Source: Halicephalobus mephisto
Taxonomy: Eukaryota; Nematoda; Chromadorea; Rhabditida; Panagrolaimidae
DNA: 64,000 nt
Assembly: GCA_009193035.1 (NCBI GenBank)
Contig: SWDT01000038.1
Location: 310,001 to 374,000 of the forward strand
Direction of reading: 5' to 3'
Of the stretch, positions 1-10,381 are shown one piece after another. The position numbers were made by a program, and so were the translations under genes. The notes under the pieces were generated by a model. The model ran no database searches and was not told where the DNA came from. It was given only the letters and a program-made list of their open reading frames with translations. Each line of letters opens with the position of its first letter. Positions within the stretch are counted from its first letter, which is position 1.

Positions 1-515
1 GATATTGACTTGTTTGTTAGAATGTTGCAAGCAAACTACAGATTTTATTTTTATTTTAATGTTGACTTGTGTGTTAGAATGTTGCGCGCAAACTGCAGAT
101 TTTAGTTTTATTTTGGTTTGTGTGTTAGAATGTTGCAAGTAAACTACAGATTTTAGTTTTATTTTGGTTTGTGCCAGAATATTGCAAGCAAACTGCAGGT
201 TTTAGTTTTATCTTGATCTGTGTGCGAGAATATTGCAAGTAAACTACAGATTTTATTTTTGGATGTTGATTTTTTATAAATTTAAAAATAAAAGTTGACT
301 GAACTGCTGGAATATTGCGAGTAAAGTGCGGATTTAGTGTTGATGATGATAAATTTGTTGGGATGTTGCGCGCAATCTGCAGGTTTTATTCTAGGTTTGA
401 TATTGACTTATTTACTAAAAAGTTGCATGAAATCTGCAAATTTTATTTTTCTTTTAACTTTGACTTTGACATATTTGTATTAATGTTGCATGCAACTTTC
501 GATTTAAAACTTTGA
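1..515. repeat. Array of CTGCAG/TTGCNNGCAA dispersed repeat
   Basis: Roughly eight degenerate copies of a 50-65 bp unit: a core of the type GTTGCAAGCAAACTGCAG, then a T-rich stretch and a (T)TTGACTTG spacer. The short open frames here are repeat translations and not genes. The same family recurs at about 8.76-9.07, 30.1-30.5, 30.9-31.2, 31.6-32.1, 37.3-37.5, 38.5-39.0 and 40.6-40.75 kb. From 516 to 763 the sequence is AT-rich and ends in the probable splice or trans-splice acceptor of the next gene. Confidence 0.8.
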
Positions 516-763
516 TTTTAATTTTGACGATTTTACAATTTGAAACAGATTCGATTTTTCGGTTTATCTTATTGAAGTTTGAATATTTTTGTTTTTTTGA
601 AATAATTTTCTCCTTACTAATTTTTGTCTTTTTTAGAAGATAATTCTAAAGTTATTTTGTTTCTCTCGGTCTTTTTTAATCCTCTTGAAAGATTTTTATG
701 AATGTAGAATTTTTAATAATTTTTTTACTTTTTTGTTTAAAATTTAATTTGTGATTTTAGACG

Positions 764-1599
764 ATGGATATCGCTATGGATGTTAGTACAGGTCCTGCAG
801 TAACGTTATTTGAATTCGTAAATCGGGTATTTGATGCTTGGCCGGGATATCAGTTAGCCGTAAAGCAGAATTCAGGCGGACACGAAACTAATGATAAGGA
901 TATATGGTAAGTAATTAAGTTTATTTTTTTAAAATTTATATTTTTTAAAATTTATTTCTTTAGAAATTTATATCTTTTTTAAATTTATTTTTCAGGAATT
1001 TATATTTTTAGAAATTTATGTTCTTAAAATTTATTCCTTTTTTAAAATTAATTTTTTTAGAAATTTTAATTTTTTAAATTTATTTTTTTTGAATTTATAC
1101 TTGTAATTTTCCACTTTTGAAAGTAATAATTTTCTAAAATGGCATTACCAATATTTAAAAAATCTTTGTTTTGTTGAATTTTAATTTTTTAAAGATTTTT
1201 TACTTTTTTAGGTTACGTGAAGAAATGACCAAGTATCTTGCTAGTAATCCGACTCCACTTCAGGAGGATATTTCTGAATGGATTGAAGTTATTTTTGATC
1301 AAGAATTCAATTTAATTCTTGAAGATAATTCTATCGATGCTATTTGTGGAGATTTTTATAAAGGAACAATTTATTTTAAAGAAAAAAAAGAAGAAGAATT
1401 TTTGGAATTATGGAATAAAATTCCAAATAAATCAAATATTAAAGCACAAAGTACGGTAGACGATGGATCTAGTTCGGATGAAGATGAAGATGAAGATGAA
1501 GATGAAGATATGGAAGATGAAGACGGTAATGGTCAACATCGACGACAACCTCGAATGGTCACGGATGATGATGGATGGACGACAATTCAAAGACGTTGA
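764..1599 (+). CDS. tsr2: TSR2-like pre-rRNA-processing protein (ribosomal protein eS26 chaperone)
   Basis: Two exons, 764-906 and 1212-1599 (GTAAGT donor, TTTTTAG acceptor), give 176 residues. TSR2 homologues are small acidic proteins that escort eS26 (Rps26) to pre-40S particles in the nucleus. Visible here are an N-terminal helical block (residues about 12-115) with the phenylalanine- and tryptophan-rich pattern of the family (FEFVNRVFDAWPGYQLAV; later SEWIEVIFDQEFN), an uninterrupted Asp/Glu tract at about 131-153, and the hallmark C-terminus DDGWTTIQRR. The length is normal for the family. The start is the first ATG after a GATTTTAG acceptor-like site three bases upstream, which may be an SL trans-splice site. 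The next gene begins 367 bases downstream on the same strand, so the two could share an operon. Confidence 0.88.
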
Positions 1600-1966
1600 T
1601 TTTTTAATAATTAATTATTGTTGAGTTTTGAAAAAATTAAATAATTTAGAAAAATGTGGATTTTTTTACTGGTTTTTTGCCAGATTTTTTATTTTTGAAT
1701 ATTTTTTAAAATTATTTTTAATTATCAGTTTTTGAAATTTAAAAATTTTTATTTTTATGGATTTTTAAATTTTTGAAATTGTTTTTTTAAAATTTATTTT
1801 TGATTATTTTTATGGATTTTTAAATTTTAAATTTTTAAAATTGTTGTTTTTATTTTTTAAAATTTTATTTTTGATTATTTTTATGGATTTTTAAACTTTA
1901 AATTTTTAAAATTGTCTTTTATTTTTTTTAATTTTATTTTTGATTATTTTTAATTATGGATTTTAG

Positions 1967-4900
1967 ATGCATTTTGGTGATGCGAAAACTGGCTTAACTG
2001 AACTTGCGAAAGAATGCCAAGTTCTGTGGGAAGAAAATAAGGATACTCAAGCTAGATTTGTGAATGACTTGGCAGAACTTCAGAGATTTCAGATGGCAAT
2101 TGGACAACTGGAAAATGAAGGACGACATGATCAATTGGCTCATGCGAGAAGTTCGATGGTGGATATGCAACGTCGAGCAAGTATGTTGTATGAACAGTTG
2201 ACAGACAGAAGAATGCAATTAGTGAAGAAATTGAATGATGGTGTTCATAGAATTGTTAATTTGCAACAACATTTGATTAATGATAGATTATTTGAATGGA
2301 AAAATCATCAAAAATTATCTCAGATAGGTGTACCATTTGACAACAAGGATTTAGTTTTGGATGATATTCAAATGGAATTTGAAATGTTAGCTGAAACGAA
2401 TTGGCAATTAAGAACATTTGCATGTTGGCAATTGGATCTTCTTCAACGTAGTCCACAACTTTCGGATAATACGGCACAATCTCATATCACTAATTTGAAA
2501 ACGGTTCTTGATAGTTTGACGAAAATGCTATGTGTACTTGTGTCCCAAAGTTTCGTCGTTGCAGTTCAGCCAGATCCCGTTTTGAAAACACAGCACAAAT
2601 TCGTCGCTGAAGTTCGTTTGCTTATTGGAGACAAACTTGGGATCAAACAACACCTTGTTAATACTAATGTTACTGTTAAAATTATTGCCGAAGAAGAAGC
2701 AAGAATGTTAAGTAATGGTCAAATAAGTGAAAAAGACGTTAAAACAGTTGGAACTATAAGTAATGATTTTGAAAAACTTACACATGATGAAAAAGGTCAT
2801 ATGGCTGCGAAATTTAATAATTCGAAACTTACTAGAATTGCACATCGTAAACCTCCCCCGAAGGGCATGCAGACTGAATGCAAACATCAACCTATTCAGA
2901 CAGCGACGGATCAGAAGTATGCTTTGTTGTTTCATATAACGCCTTTTCAACTTGGAAATTTGGGAAAATTTGATGTTTGGACTTTGTCGTTACCGTTGAT
3001 GGTTACTGTACATGGATCACAAGATTGTGATGCTCAAGGAGTGATTTTGTGGCAAAGAGCATTTGCGAAAGTCAATCGATCACAAGCGGGAGAAGACGTG
3101 AATGCTGTTTCGTGGAATGACTTAGCTCAAGTTCTTCGACATAAATTTTCTCTTTTTACTGGAGCTCATAGAGCTTTGAATGATTCTGATCTACAGTATC
3201 TTGCTGAAAAATTAATTGTACCTCAAAATGTGGATAACAAATTAATTACTTTTCATAGATTTGCAAAACAAAATCTTCGTGATGATGTCAGTTTTTCGTT
3301 TTGGGAATGGTTTTTCCTCATTATGCAACTTATTAAACAAAAACTTTTGAAATTTTGGGACGAAGGTTAGTTGGTTAATTTTTTATTATTTTATGTAACA
3401 AATTTTACTAAAATACAATCGAGAGAGTGTGGTCCTGGAACGAAAACTTAAATTTTGGATTAATTTTGTTACTGTAGTTAGGAAAATAATTTATTAAACT
3501 TTATTTTTTTTAAAATTCTATGTTGTTGATTTATTAATTTTGGTTTTTTCAAAAGGTCCTGGGACGAAAAACTCTAAATGTCAATTGTGGCACTGTAGCT
3601 GAGAAAATAATTTATTAAACTTTATTTTTTTTTAAAACTTTATGTTGTTGATTTATTAATTTTGATTTTTCCAAGAGGTCTTGGAACGAAAACTTAAATT
3701 TTGGATTAATTTTGTTACTGTAGTTAGGAAAGTAATTTATTAAATTTTATTTTCTTTAAATTTTATGTTGTTGATTAATTAATTTTGGTTTTTTCAAGAG
3801 GTCTTGGAACGAAAAACCCTAAATGTCAATTAATCGCACTATTTCGAATGTGATGGATTTTATATTATTTTGCTAATATTTATTAAATAAGGCTGTTTTT
3901 CTCGATTTCTGTATACACAACAGTATTAATTATTAAACTTTGTTTTTAGGTTGGTTAATTGGATTTATCAGTAAGCATGATGCTTCATCAAGAATGTTAA
4001 ATGCGATGCAGCCGACCTTTTTATTACGGTTTAGTGACACTCAAACTGGAGCCGTTAGCATCGGATTTGTTTGTGAAGAAGACGGAATGAAGGGTAAGTA
4101 GCGGTTATACGGTATTTCCTCTTCCGAAATAATTGCCTTCTGATTTTTTAAAAATTAATGTTTTAAATCATTTCAAAAATTGGCCTAAAAAGTACAATTT
4201 TTTTTCTGAAATAATTGCTTTCTAAAATTGTAAATTTTTTAAAAATTAATGTTTTAAATCAGTTTAAAAAAATTACTTAAGAAAATATACGGTATTTCCT
4301 CTTCTGAAATAATTGCTTTCTGAACTTTTTTTAATTTTAAAATTTTTTTTCGTATTTTTTAAAATTTGTTTTTTCTAGTTATTTTTAAAATTTTATTGTT
4401 TTTTAAATTTACTTTTTAAAAAGTTTTATAATTTTAGTGCCATTTCACTTGGCTCCGTTCACAATCAAGGATCTGGATCAGCTCTCGTTGGCTCAGCGTA
4501 TCGCTTCTTGTCCTCAATTGAGGGATATTAGGTTTGTTTTTATAAAAAAGTGATTTTATAAAAAAGTGATTTTATAAAAAAGTGATTTTATATAAAAGTG
4601 ATTTTATAAAAAAGTGATTTTATAAAAAAGTGATTTTATATAAAAGTGATTTTATATAATTGTTAAAAATAATAATTTTTAAAAATTTTTAAATTTCCAC
4701 AAAAAAAGAAAAAAACACAAATTGCCAAATTTTTTTCATTTTTAAATATTTTTTTAAAATTTTTTAATTAATTTTTTTTTAAATAATTTTATAAATTTTT
4801 AAATTCCCGCGAAAAAATAGAGAAGTTTGTAAAAATGAAAAAAAGGAAATTTGGCAATTTTTGAATTTTTAAAAATTAATTTTAAATAATTTTAAAGAAT

Positions 4901-5568
4901 ATTATTTTTCAGATATTTGTATCCGGATATTGACAAAGAAGAAATGCTAAGATATTTCGATTCTGAAGACAGAACAAAATCAGAATCTCCCACAGGCTAC
5001 ATTCAATCGGAAATCGTGATGGTGGCTAAAACGGGAAAAATGACGTCTGTTTTTGGAGGAGATTCACCTTCGCCAATGTCAAACAACGGAAAACTCGATT
5101 GGTCCCCTGGGGAAGTTATTCCTCATGCAAATTCTATGGACATGTAAGTTATATTTTTAATTATTTAATTTTTGAAATTTAGAATTATTTAATTTTTGAA
5201 ATTTTGAAATTATTTAATTTTTGAAATTTAATTTTTTAAAATTTTTAACATTTAAGTTTCTAAATTCTTATGTTTGAATTTCCTGAATTTTAAATTTCTT
5301 TAATTTTTGGATTTTTAAATTTAAATTTCTTTAATTTTAAAGTTTTTGGATTTTTAGATTTAAATTTTTCAGGGATTATAATAACGACGAACTTGTCAAT
5401 ATGCTTTCTCAGAGTCAACTGGACTCTACGAATGTGGAATCTCTTCTTGGTGCGGGATTCCGACCCCAACTTCCGAGTCAACCCCTTCAACAAGTCGATC
5501 TTTCTTTCATCGATCACACTTTTTCTAATCCTTATAATATTTCACATCATTCTGATCAACAACAATGA
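1967..5568 (+). CDS. STAT transcription factor A (sta-1/STAT5-like)
   Basis: Five exons (1967-3365, 3950-4093, 4438-4531, 4913-5143, 5373-5568) give 687 residues. STATs are latent cytoplasmic factors that dimerise through SH2-phosphotyrosine contacts and enter the nucleus. The order seen is a coiled coil (about 1-180), a DNA-binding domain beginning with SFVVAVQPDPVLKTQHKF (about 195-330), a linker with the SFWEWFF signature, and an SH2 domain with LLRFSD (phosphotyrosine-binding Arg493), followed by YLYPDIDKEE. The dimerisation tyrosine is Tyr575 in PTGYIQSE. The C-tail is Gln-rich. There is no N-terminal oligomerisation domain, as in C. elegans STA-1. The start follows directly after TTTTAG. 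The third donor is GTTTGT. Frame and phase are consistent throughout. Assignment to sta-1 rather than another STAT is inference. Confidence 0.95.
3429..3850. repeat. Intronic tandem repeat, period about 122-124 bp
   Basis: Four imperfect copies in intron 1 of STAT A. The marker GGTCYTGGRACGAAAA recurs at about 3431, 3555, 3676 and 3800, each copy followed by an AT-rich tail with TATGTTGTTGATTTATTAAT. Confidence 0.8.
4543..4662. repeat. 17-bp minisatellite in STAT A intron 3
   Basis: About seven head-to-tail copies of GATTTTATAAAAAAGTG with small variants (ATATAAAAGTG). The rest of the intron (4663-4912) is AT-rich and contains one degenerate copy of the CCCGCG/TGGCAA element (about 4806-4860). 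Confidence 0.85.
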
Positions 5569-5639
5569 GGAAAAACAACGAATTTTTTAAGGAGAAACTT
5601 TAATTTTTTATGATCTCCGGTTTTTTAAATTTCTCACAA

Positions 5640-6450
5640 TTTTAAAATTAATCAATGCTCTGTGTTATCGAAGGTGACGATCAAAGTTTAAAGTCGAAAT
5701 TTTGAGTTTTCGTGGTGGGATGAAATTTATGGATTTTTATATTTTAACAATTTATTCAAATTCATATTTGGATTTTTTTTATTTTAAAAATTTATTCAAA
5801 TTCATATTTGAATTTTTTTATTTCAAAAATTTATTCAAATTGATGTTTGAATTTTTTTTATTTCAAAAATTTATCTAAATTTATATTTGGATTTTTTGAA
5901 TTTAAGATTTTTTTGAAATGAGAAATGTCAATTTTGATCTCGAATTGTGCTCTATTTTTTATTAAGATTAATGATCGGAATTTTTGAGTTTTTGTGGTAG
6001 GATGAAATTTATGGATTTTTTACTTAAAAACATGGCCCAGAAATTTGGAAAGTCGTGTTTTAACGACAGAATTTTAAATTTTGACTTTGGACTTTGATTG
6101 TCAAATTTGATATCGAACTTTGACTATTAGTTTGGATTATCAAGTTTAAAGTTGAATTTTGATTATTAACTTTAAAGTCGAACTTTGAAATTGAATTTTG
6201 ACTATCAACTTTGAAGTCGAACTTTGAGGTTAAACTTTGAAATCGAACTTTGATTATTAACTTTGAAGTTGAATTTTGACTATCAACTTCGATGTCGAAC
6301 TTTGACTTTTGATTATGACTATCAATTTCGAAGTTGAATTTTGACTATCAACTTTGAAGTTGAATTTTGAGATCAAACTTTGACTATCAACTTTGAAGTT
6401 GAACTTTAAGATCGACTTCTGACTGTCAACTTTGATAATACGGAGCAATG
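5640..6450. repeat. Intergenic repeats: TCAAAGTTTAAAGTCGAAATTT family and AACTTTGAAGTTGAA satellite
   Basis: The first half carries two copies of a unit beginning near GATCAAAGTTTAAAGTCGAA and continuing into a T-rich tail. From about 6060 to 6440 a short unit (AACTTTGAAGTTGAATTTTG and variants, often with GACTATC) repeats more than ten times. The open frames across it are repeat translations. The unit also occurs singly near 11.6, 12.6, 24.6, 33.2, 39.4, 39.8 and 58.0 kb. Confidence 0.75.
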
Positions 6451-6648
6451 TGCCATTTACGAAATTCTCTAAGTCAACTTTTTTCCCAGTTTTTACATTT
6501 TTTATTTTCCACATGTGTATAGTCAATTTGATAAAGTGGATTTTTTAGACTGAACTAGTTTTGAAATGGAACGAGTTCTTATCGGAAAATTTGCATAAAT
6601 AATCCTTTTTTAAAAACAACGAAAATTGATAATAATAGAATTTTCGAA

Positions 6649-8393
6649 ATGGAGTTTTTATTTTTAGTGATTTTTATTTTAAATAAAATTACTTTTGTCA
6701 GTGCTGGATACGGTATTTATGGCGGACTGAATTTGCCCGGTGAGAATTTTTGATTTTTTAAATTTTAAATTTTTAAATTTTTAAATTAGGAAATTTTCCA
6801 AGATACGGTAGCTACCAAGATCCTGGTTACAGTAATCGACCGTATATGGATAGTTATTCAGATGGTTATGGTGGATATTCGTATGGCGGAGGATATCCTT
6901 CTGGATATGTTAATTCTAATTACGGCGGAAATTTGAATCAAGAATTAGGAAGTTTGTTTAAATTTGCCGATTATATGGTACTTGTGTCCCAGACATCCGT
7001 GTCCTAGAATTTATTTTTTAATTTTAATACTTTAATTCAAAAATTCAAAAATACTTTAAAATAATTTTCGAAATTTTGTTAAAAATTATTTAAATTTCGA
7101 GTTTACTAAAGTTTCGAAATTTTAGATGTTCTTAGAATTGAGGATTAGACTTCAGAATCCAGGATTTTCGAAGTTTATTATTGCTTCTGATTTCAGATTT
7201 GAAGTCTGTCTGATTACTGTATTTTAGGTACTTTTTTCTCAAATTTAGAAATGTTTAAAGAATTCTAAAATTTTAATTTAGAATTAGTTTTCAGAATCCA
7301 GAATTCTGGAGGTCAATTACTGACTTTGACTTCAGATTCGGAATCTATGAATTCAATTACCGTATTTTAAAGACTTTTTAAATATAATTCCAGAATTGGG
7401 ATACAGATGTTTGGGCACTTGTGTATCAGTTCGATTTTATTTTTATAAATTAATTTTGAAAATCTAGATGCCCTTGGGGGTATCTCGGCTGCTTTCCTGA
7501 AATCGTTAAGTGAATTCCTTTTGGGATCAGAACCCGAGCCCTTTCCCTTCGGCCCCATGGGTCCGTTCCAGCCCTCCGGACGTAACAAATATCAATCCCA
7601 ATACGGTAAATTTTGTGGTTTTTTATTTTAATTACAGTACACTCAGGATATGGAGTCAATGCTGGGGTCTATGCCGGGACTTACGGGGGTCAAAGCGTCA
7701 CAGGACCCAGAGGACCTTACGGCGGGATAAACACCAACATCGGGGGCAGTTACGGCGGACTTTCTGGATGGCCCTTGTTTCCGTGGTAAATACTTTGATT
7801 CCATAATTTTATTTAACGAAAGATATAATTCAAAAAATAACGTAATTTTCTGAAATTTTAAATTCCCGCGCACGAGCGAGTGAAAGTAAAAAATTGGCAA
7901 ACCTGGTAATGTTACAAAAATCGACTCGCTCTGTTCTTTCTTTTGTTTTCTCTTTCGTTGTCTGGTTCCTCTTCTTTCTCTCCTTTCTTTCTTTTCTTTC
8001 TTTCTCTCCTTTCTCTTCTTTTTCTTCCTCTCTCTTTTCTTTCTTTCTTTTCCTCTTCCTCTTTCTTTTCTCTCTTTTCTTTCTTTCTTTCTCGCTCTCC
8101 TTTTTTCCCTTTTTCTCTTTTTAGAATCTAGAAATTTTCCAAGATACTGTAATTTTTTTATAAAACTTCATAAAATTATTTGTTTTTGAACTATTATAAG
8201 TTTTATCTCTAGGATTCCAACTGTGGCTCCTCCTGTAACTGAAAAGCCTCAGAATTTGACCACAAATTCAACAGAGAACTCGACTACAAGTACTTCAACC
8301 ACTGTCTCGCCTACAGTACCCAATGTAGAAAATCTTCCGACTGAAGTTCCGCCTTTAGGAACTGTTGTGGAAGTTCCTGTAACTGATCAATAA
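6649..8393 (+). CDS. Secreted Gly/Tyr-rich protein with Thr/Pro-rich tail
   Basis: Five exons (6649-6739, 6790-6951, 7468-7605, 7638-7785, 8213-8393) give 239 residues. No family is recognised. Residues 1-19 form a clear signal peptide (MEFLFLVIFIL...FVSA), followed by low-complexity Gly/Tyr/Ser sequence, a hydrophobic patch ALGGISAAFLKSLSEFLLG, a second Gly/Tyr block, and a Thr/Ser/Pro/Val tail of about 60 residues that could be O-glycosylated. Such composition is typical of nematode extracellular-matrix, cuticle or eggshell proteins, but that role is inference. The donor at 6952 (GTTTGT) was chosen because it alone keeps phase with exon 3; a further small exon between 6952 and 7467 cannot be excluded. 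It lies between the two STAT genes on the same strand. Confidence 0.7.
7925..8125 (+). other. Polypyrimidine (CT) tract in an intron
   Basis: About 200 nt almost purely of C and T with CTTTCTTT repeats, in the last intron of the Gly/Tyr-rich gene. It continues from a degenerate CGCG/TGGCAA element (7863-7930). The two overlapping Phe/Ser open frames are artefacts of composition. Confidence 0.85.
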
Positions 8394-8759
8394 ATCGAGA
8401 AAAATTAAATTTTTCAAATTTCATTGATTTAAAATTTCCATCTGATTTCGTAAATAACGAAACCTGCCCGAAACACTTCTCTGCGTTAATTATCAGCGGG
8501 ATCTCGTTTGAACACAACCTGACAAATCGAAGATTCAAAAGATAGTTAAAGGACGTGTTTCCTGTTTGATTTCCAGCTTGGGACTCATGTATCAAATGAC
8601 CTTGAGTTCAGAGTTGTTATTTTTGACAATTCAAAGAAGTAGCTTTTTACTAATTTTGTTTCTCGTGACTTTTGAAATTTTTCATTTTAGATTTAAAAAA
8701 TTCTACTTTAATGGAGATATTGCAGTAGTAATTTTGATTTTTTAAAATGTTTATCCATG

Positions 8760-9070
8760 CCGAGGTCTGTAAAAAGATCGACGTCGGAGTCAAACCTGCA
8801 GGTTGCGAGCAATATTCTGACAGATAAGTCTATAAAAGCCTATAGTTTGCTTTCAATATTCTAAAAAGTAAATTAGTATTAAAATTAAATCTGCAGGTTG
8901 CGGGCAATTTTTAAGCAAATAAGTTGACATCATAATTGAGTCTGAAATTTGTTTGCAATGCTTAATTAGATTAGTCGATATCAAAGTTAAAATTAAGTTT
9001 GTAATCTGCATGCAACATTTGGGCAGATTGACTTGACCTGATCTTGCGTGCAAGCTGCAACTTTGATTTT
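8760..9070. repeat. CTGCAGGTTGCGAGCAA repeat array
   Basis: Five degenerate copies of the family seen at 1-515, in the opposite orientation (GTCGACATCAAAGTCAAA, then CTGCAGGTTGCGNGCAA). From 8394 to 8759 I see only 3' flanking sequence and AT-rich DNA. Confidence 0.8.
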
Positions 9071-9156
9071 GAAGTTGATTGCTTTGTACATTTCATCATA
9101 ATAGTTTTAAACATATAATTATTAATCCTAGAGAGCGAATAAAGGATTCCGTGCCT

Positions 9157-9516
9157 TATACACAAAAAAATGTAACTTTTAGTTCAGTAACAATTACGAA
9201 ATGTGACAAAAAAGTAACAATTGTCACATTTTTAATAAATATTTGGAATTTGTAATGAAAACTGCAAGTAATAGTGACGATTTGTATTTGTTACTGATCC
9301 GAAAGTTATACTTTTTTGTCTGTAAATGATTTTATAAAAAATAACTTTTCAAGAAATATAAAAAAATAATTTTTGGTTCAGTGACAATTACGAAATGTGA
9401 CAAAAAAGTAACAATTGTTATATTTTTAATAAATATTCGATATTTTTGATGAAAATTACAACTTAATAATGACGATTTCCATTCGTTACTTAACCAAGTT
9501 TTTTTGTGTGTATATC
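9157..9516. mobile_element. Inverted-repeat (MITE-like) element, TATACACAAAAAAA ends
   Basis: The left end TATACACAAAAAAATG and the right end TTTTTTTGTGTGTATA are imperfect inverted repeats continuing into GTAACTT and GTAAC pairs. The interior holds two direct copies of about 200 bp (9170-9320 and 9370-9515), each with AATTACGAAATGTGACAAAA and a later ACGATTT...GTTACT. No coding capacity. The family and transposase type are unknown. Confidence 0.6.
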
Positions 9517-9639
9517 CTAAAATAGAACTTTTTATATCTGTCTAAAAATAATGTATTTTTAAAAAACTAATTCGAAATCGTGCTAGATTACGAAACAACC
9601 GTTATCTAAAAATAAAATTTTGAACTACTTTAATTTTTA

Positions 9640-10200
9640 CAACTTTTCAGAAAGTCGTGTCAGGACAATTTTGTTTAAAAGTTCGTTTTTGGTTTTAAAA
9701 TAGTGTAATTATGACTATACTTTTACAGAATCACAGAAATTTAAACTTTTTATATTTTTGGGTCTTGATTGGAAAGTTGTGAAAATTCGTGTTGAGACCA
9801 TTTCATTATAGATTTTATTTTTTTAATTTTTTGAATGTTGTAGTGTGATTAAATTTTTACAAAATCACAGAAATTTAAAGTTTTTATGTTTTTGGGTCTC
9901 GATTGGAAAGTTGTGAAAATTCGTGTTGAGACCATTTCGTCATAGATTTTATTTTTTTAATTTTTTAAATGTTGTAATGTAATTAAATTTTTACAAAATC
10001 ACAGAAATTTAAACTTTTTATGTTTTTGGGTCTTGATTGGAAAATTTTAAAAATTCGTGTTGAGACCATTTCGTCATTGATTTTATTTTTTTAATTTTTT
10101 GAATGTTGTAGTGTGATTAAATTTTTACAAAATCACAGAAATTTAAACTTTTTATATTTTTGGGTCTTGAATGGAAAGTTGTGAAAAAATTTCCGATTTT
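9640..10200. repeat. 134-bp tandem repeat (GTGTTGAGACCATTTC core)
   Basis: At least three full copies and two partial ones. The marker GTTGAGACC occurs at about 9791, 9925 and 10059, an exact period of 134. Each unit carries AAAATCACAGAAATTTAAA and TTTTTGGGTCTTGATTGG. It is a variant of the 135-bp family found elsewhere in the window. Confidence 0.85.
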
Positions 10201-10381
10201 AAAAATTATACAACTAAAACACTTACTTTTTGTAAAAACAAGAGATTAAAAAAGAAATTTATGTACTTTGATTTATTTCTTCTTTAGGTGTGCATCAATA
10301 AAGTTCAGTGTTCTTCCGAATCGGTTTTCTTTCTTCATCGCGGTCCACGTAACACCTTCATTGATTTCAAAACAGCTGAAG

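Noticed and set aside
1994..2950. Complement ORFs within STAT A exon 1
   Set aside because: Antisense shadows; the + strand frame is a full STAT.
7367..7659. Complement ORFs with GPMGPKGKGSGSDP-like sequence resembling collagen
   Set aside because: Shadow of Gly/Tyr-rich exon 3 on the other strand; only a short Gly-Pro-like run.
7894..8131. Overlapping Phe/Ser/Leu-rich ORFs resembling membrane segments
   Set aside because: Translation of a polypyrimidine tract inside an intron; composition only.
10268..10381. In-frame N-terminal extension of STAT B before the ATG at 10382
   Set aside because: It begins before a TTCTTTAG acceptor and reads as hydrophobic filler (FSVLPNRFSFFIAV); more likely intron and 5' UTR.
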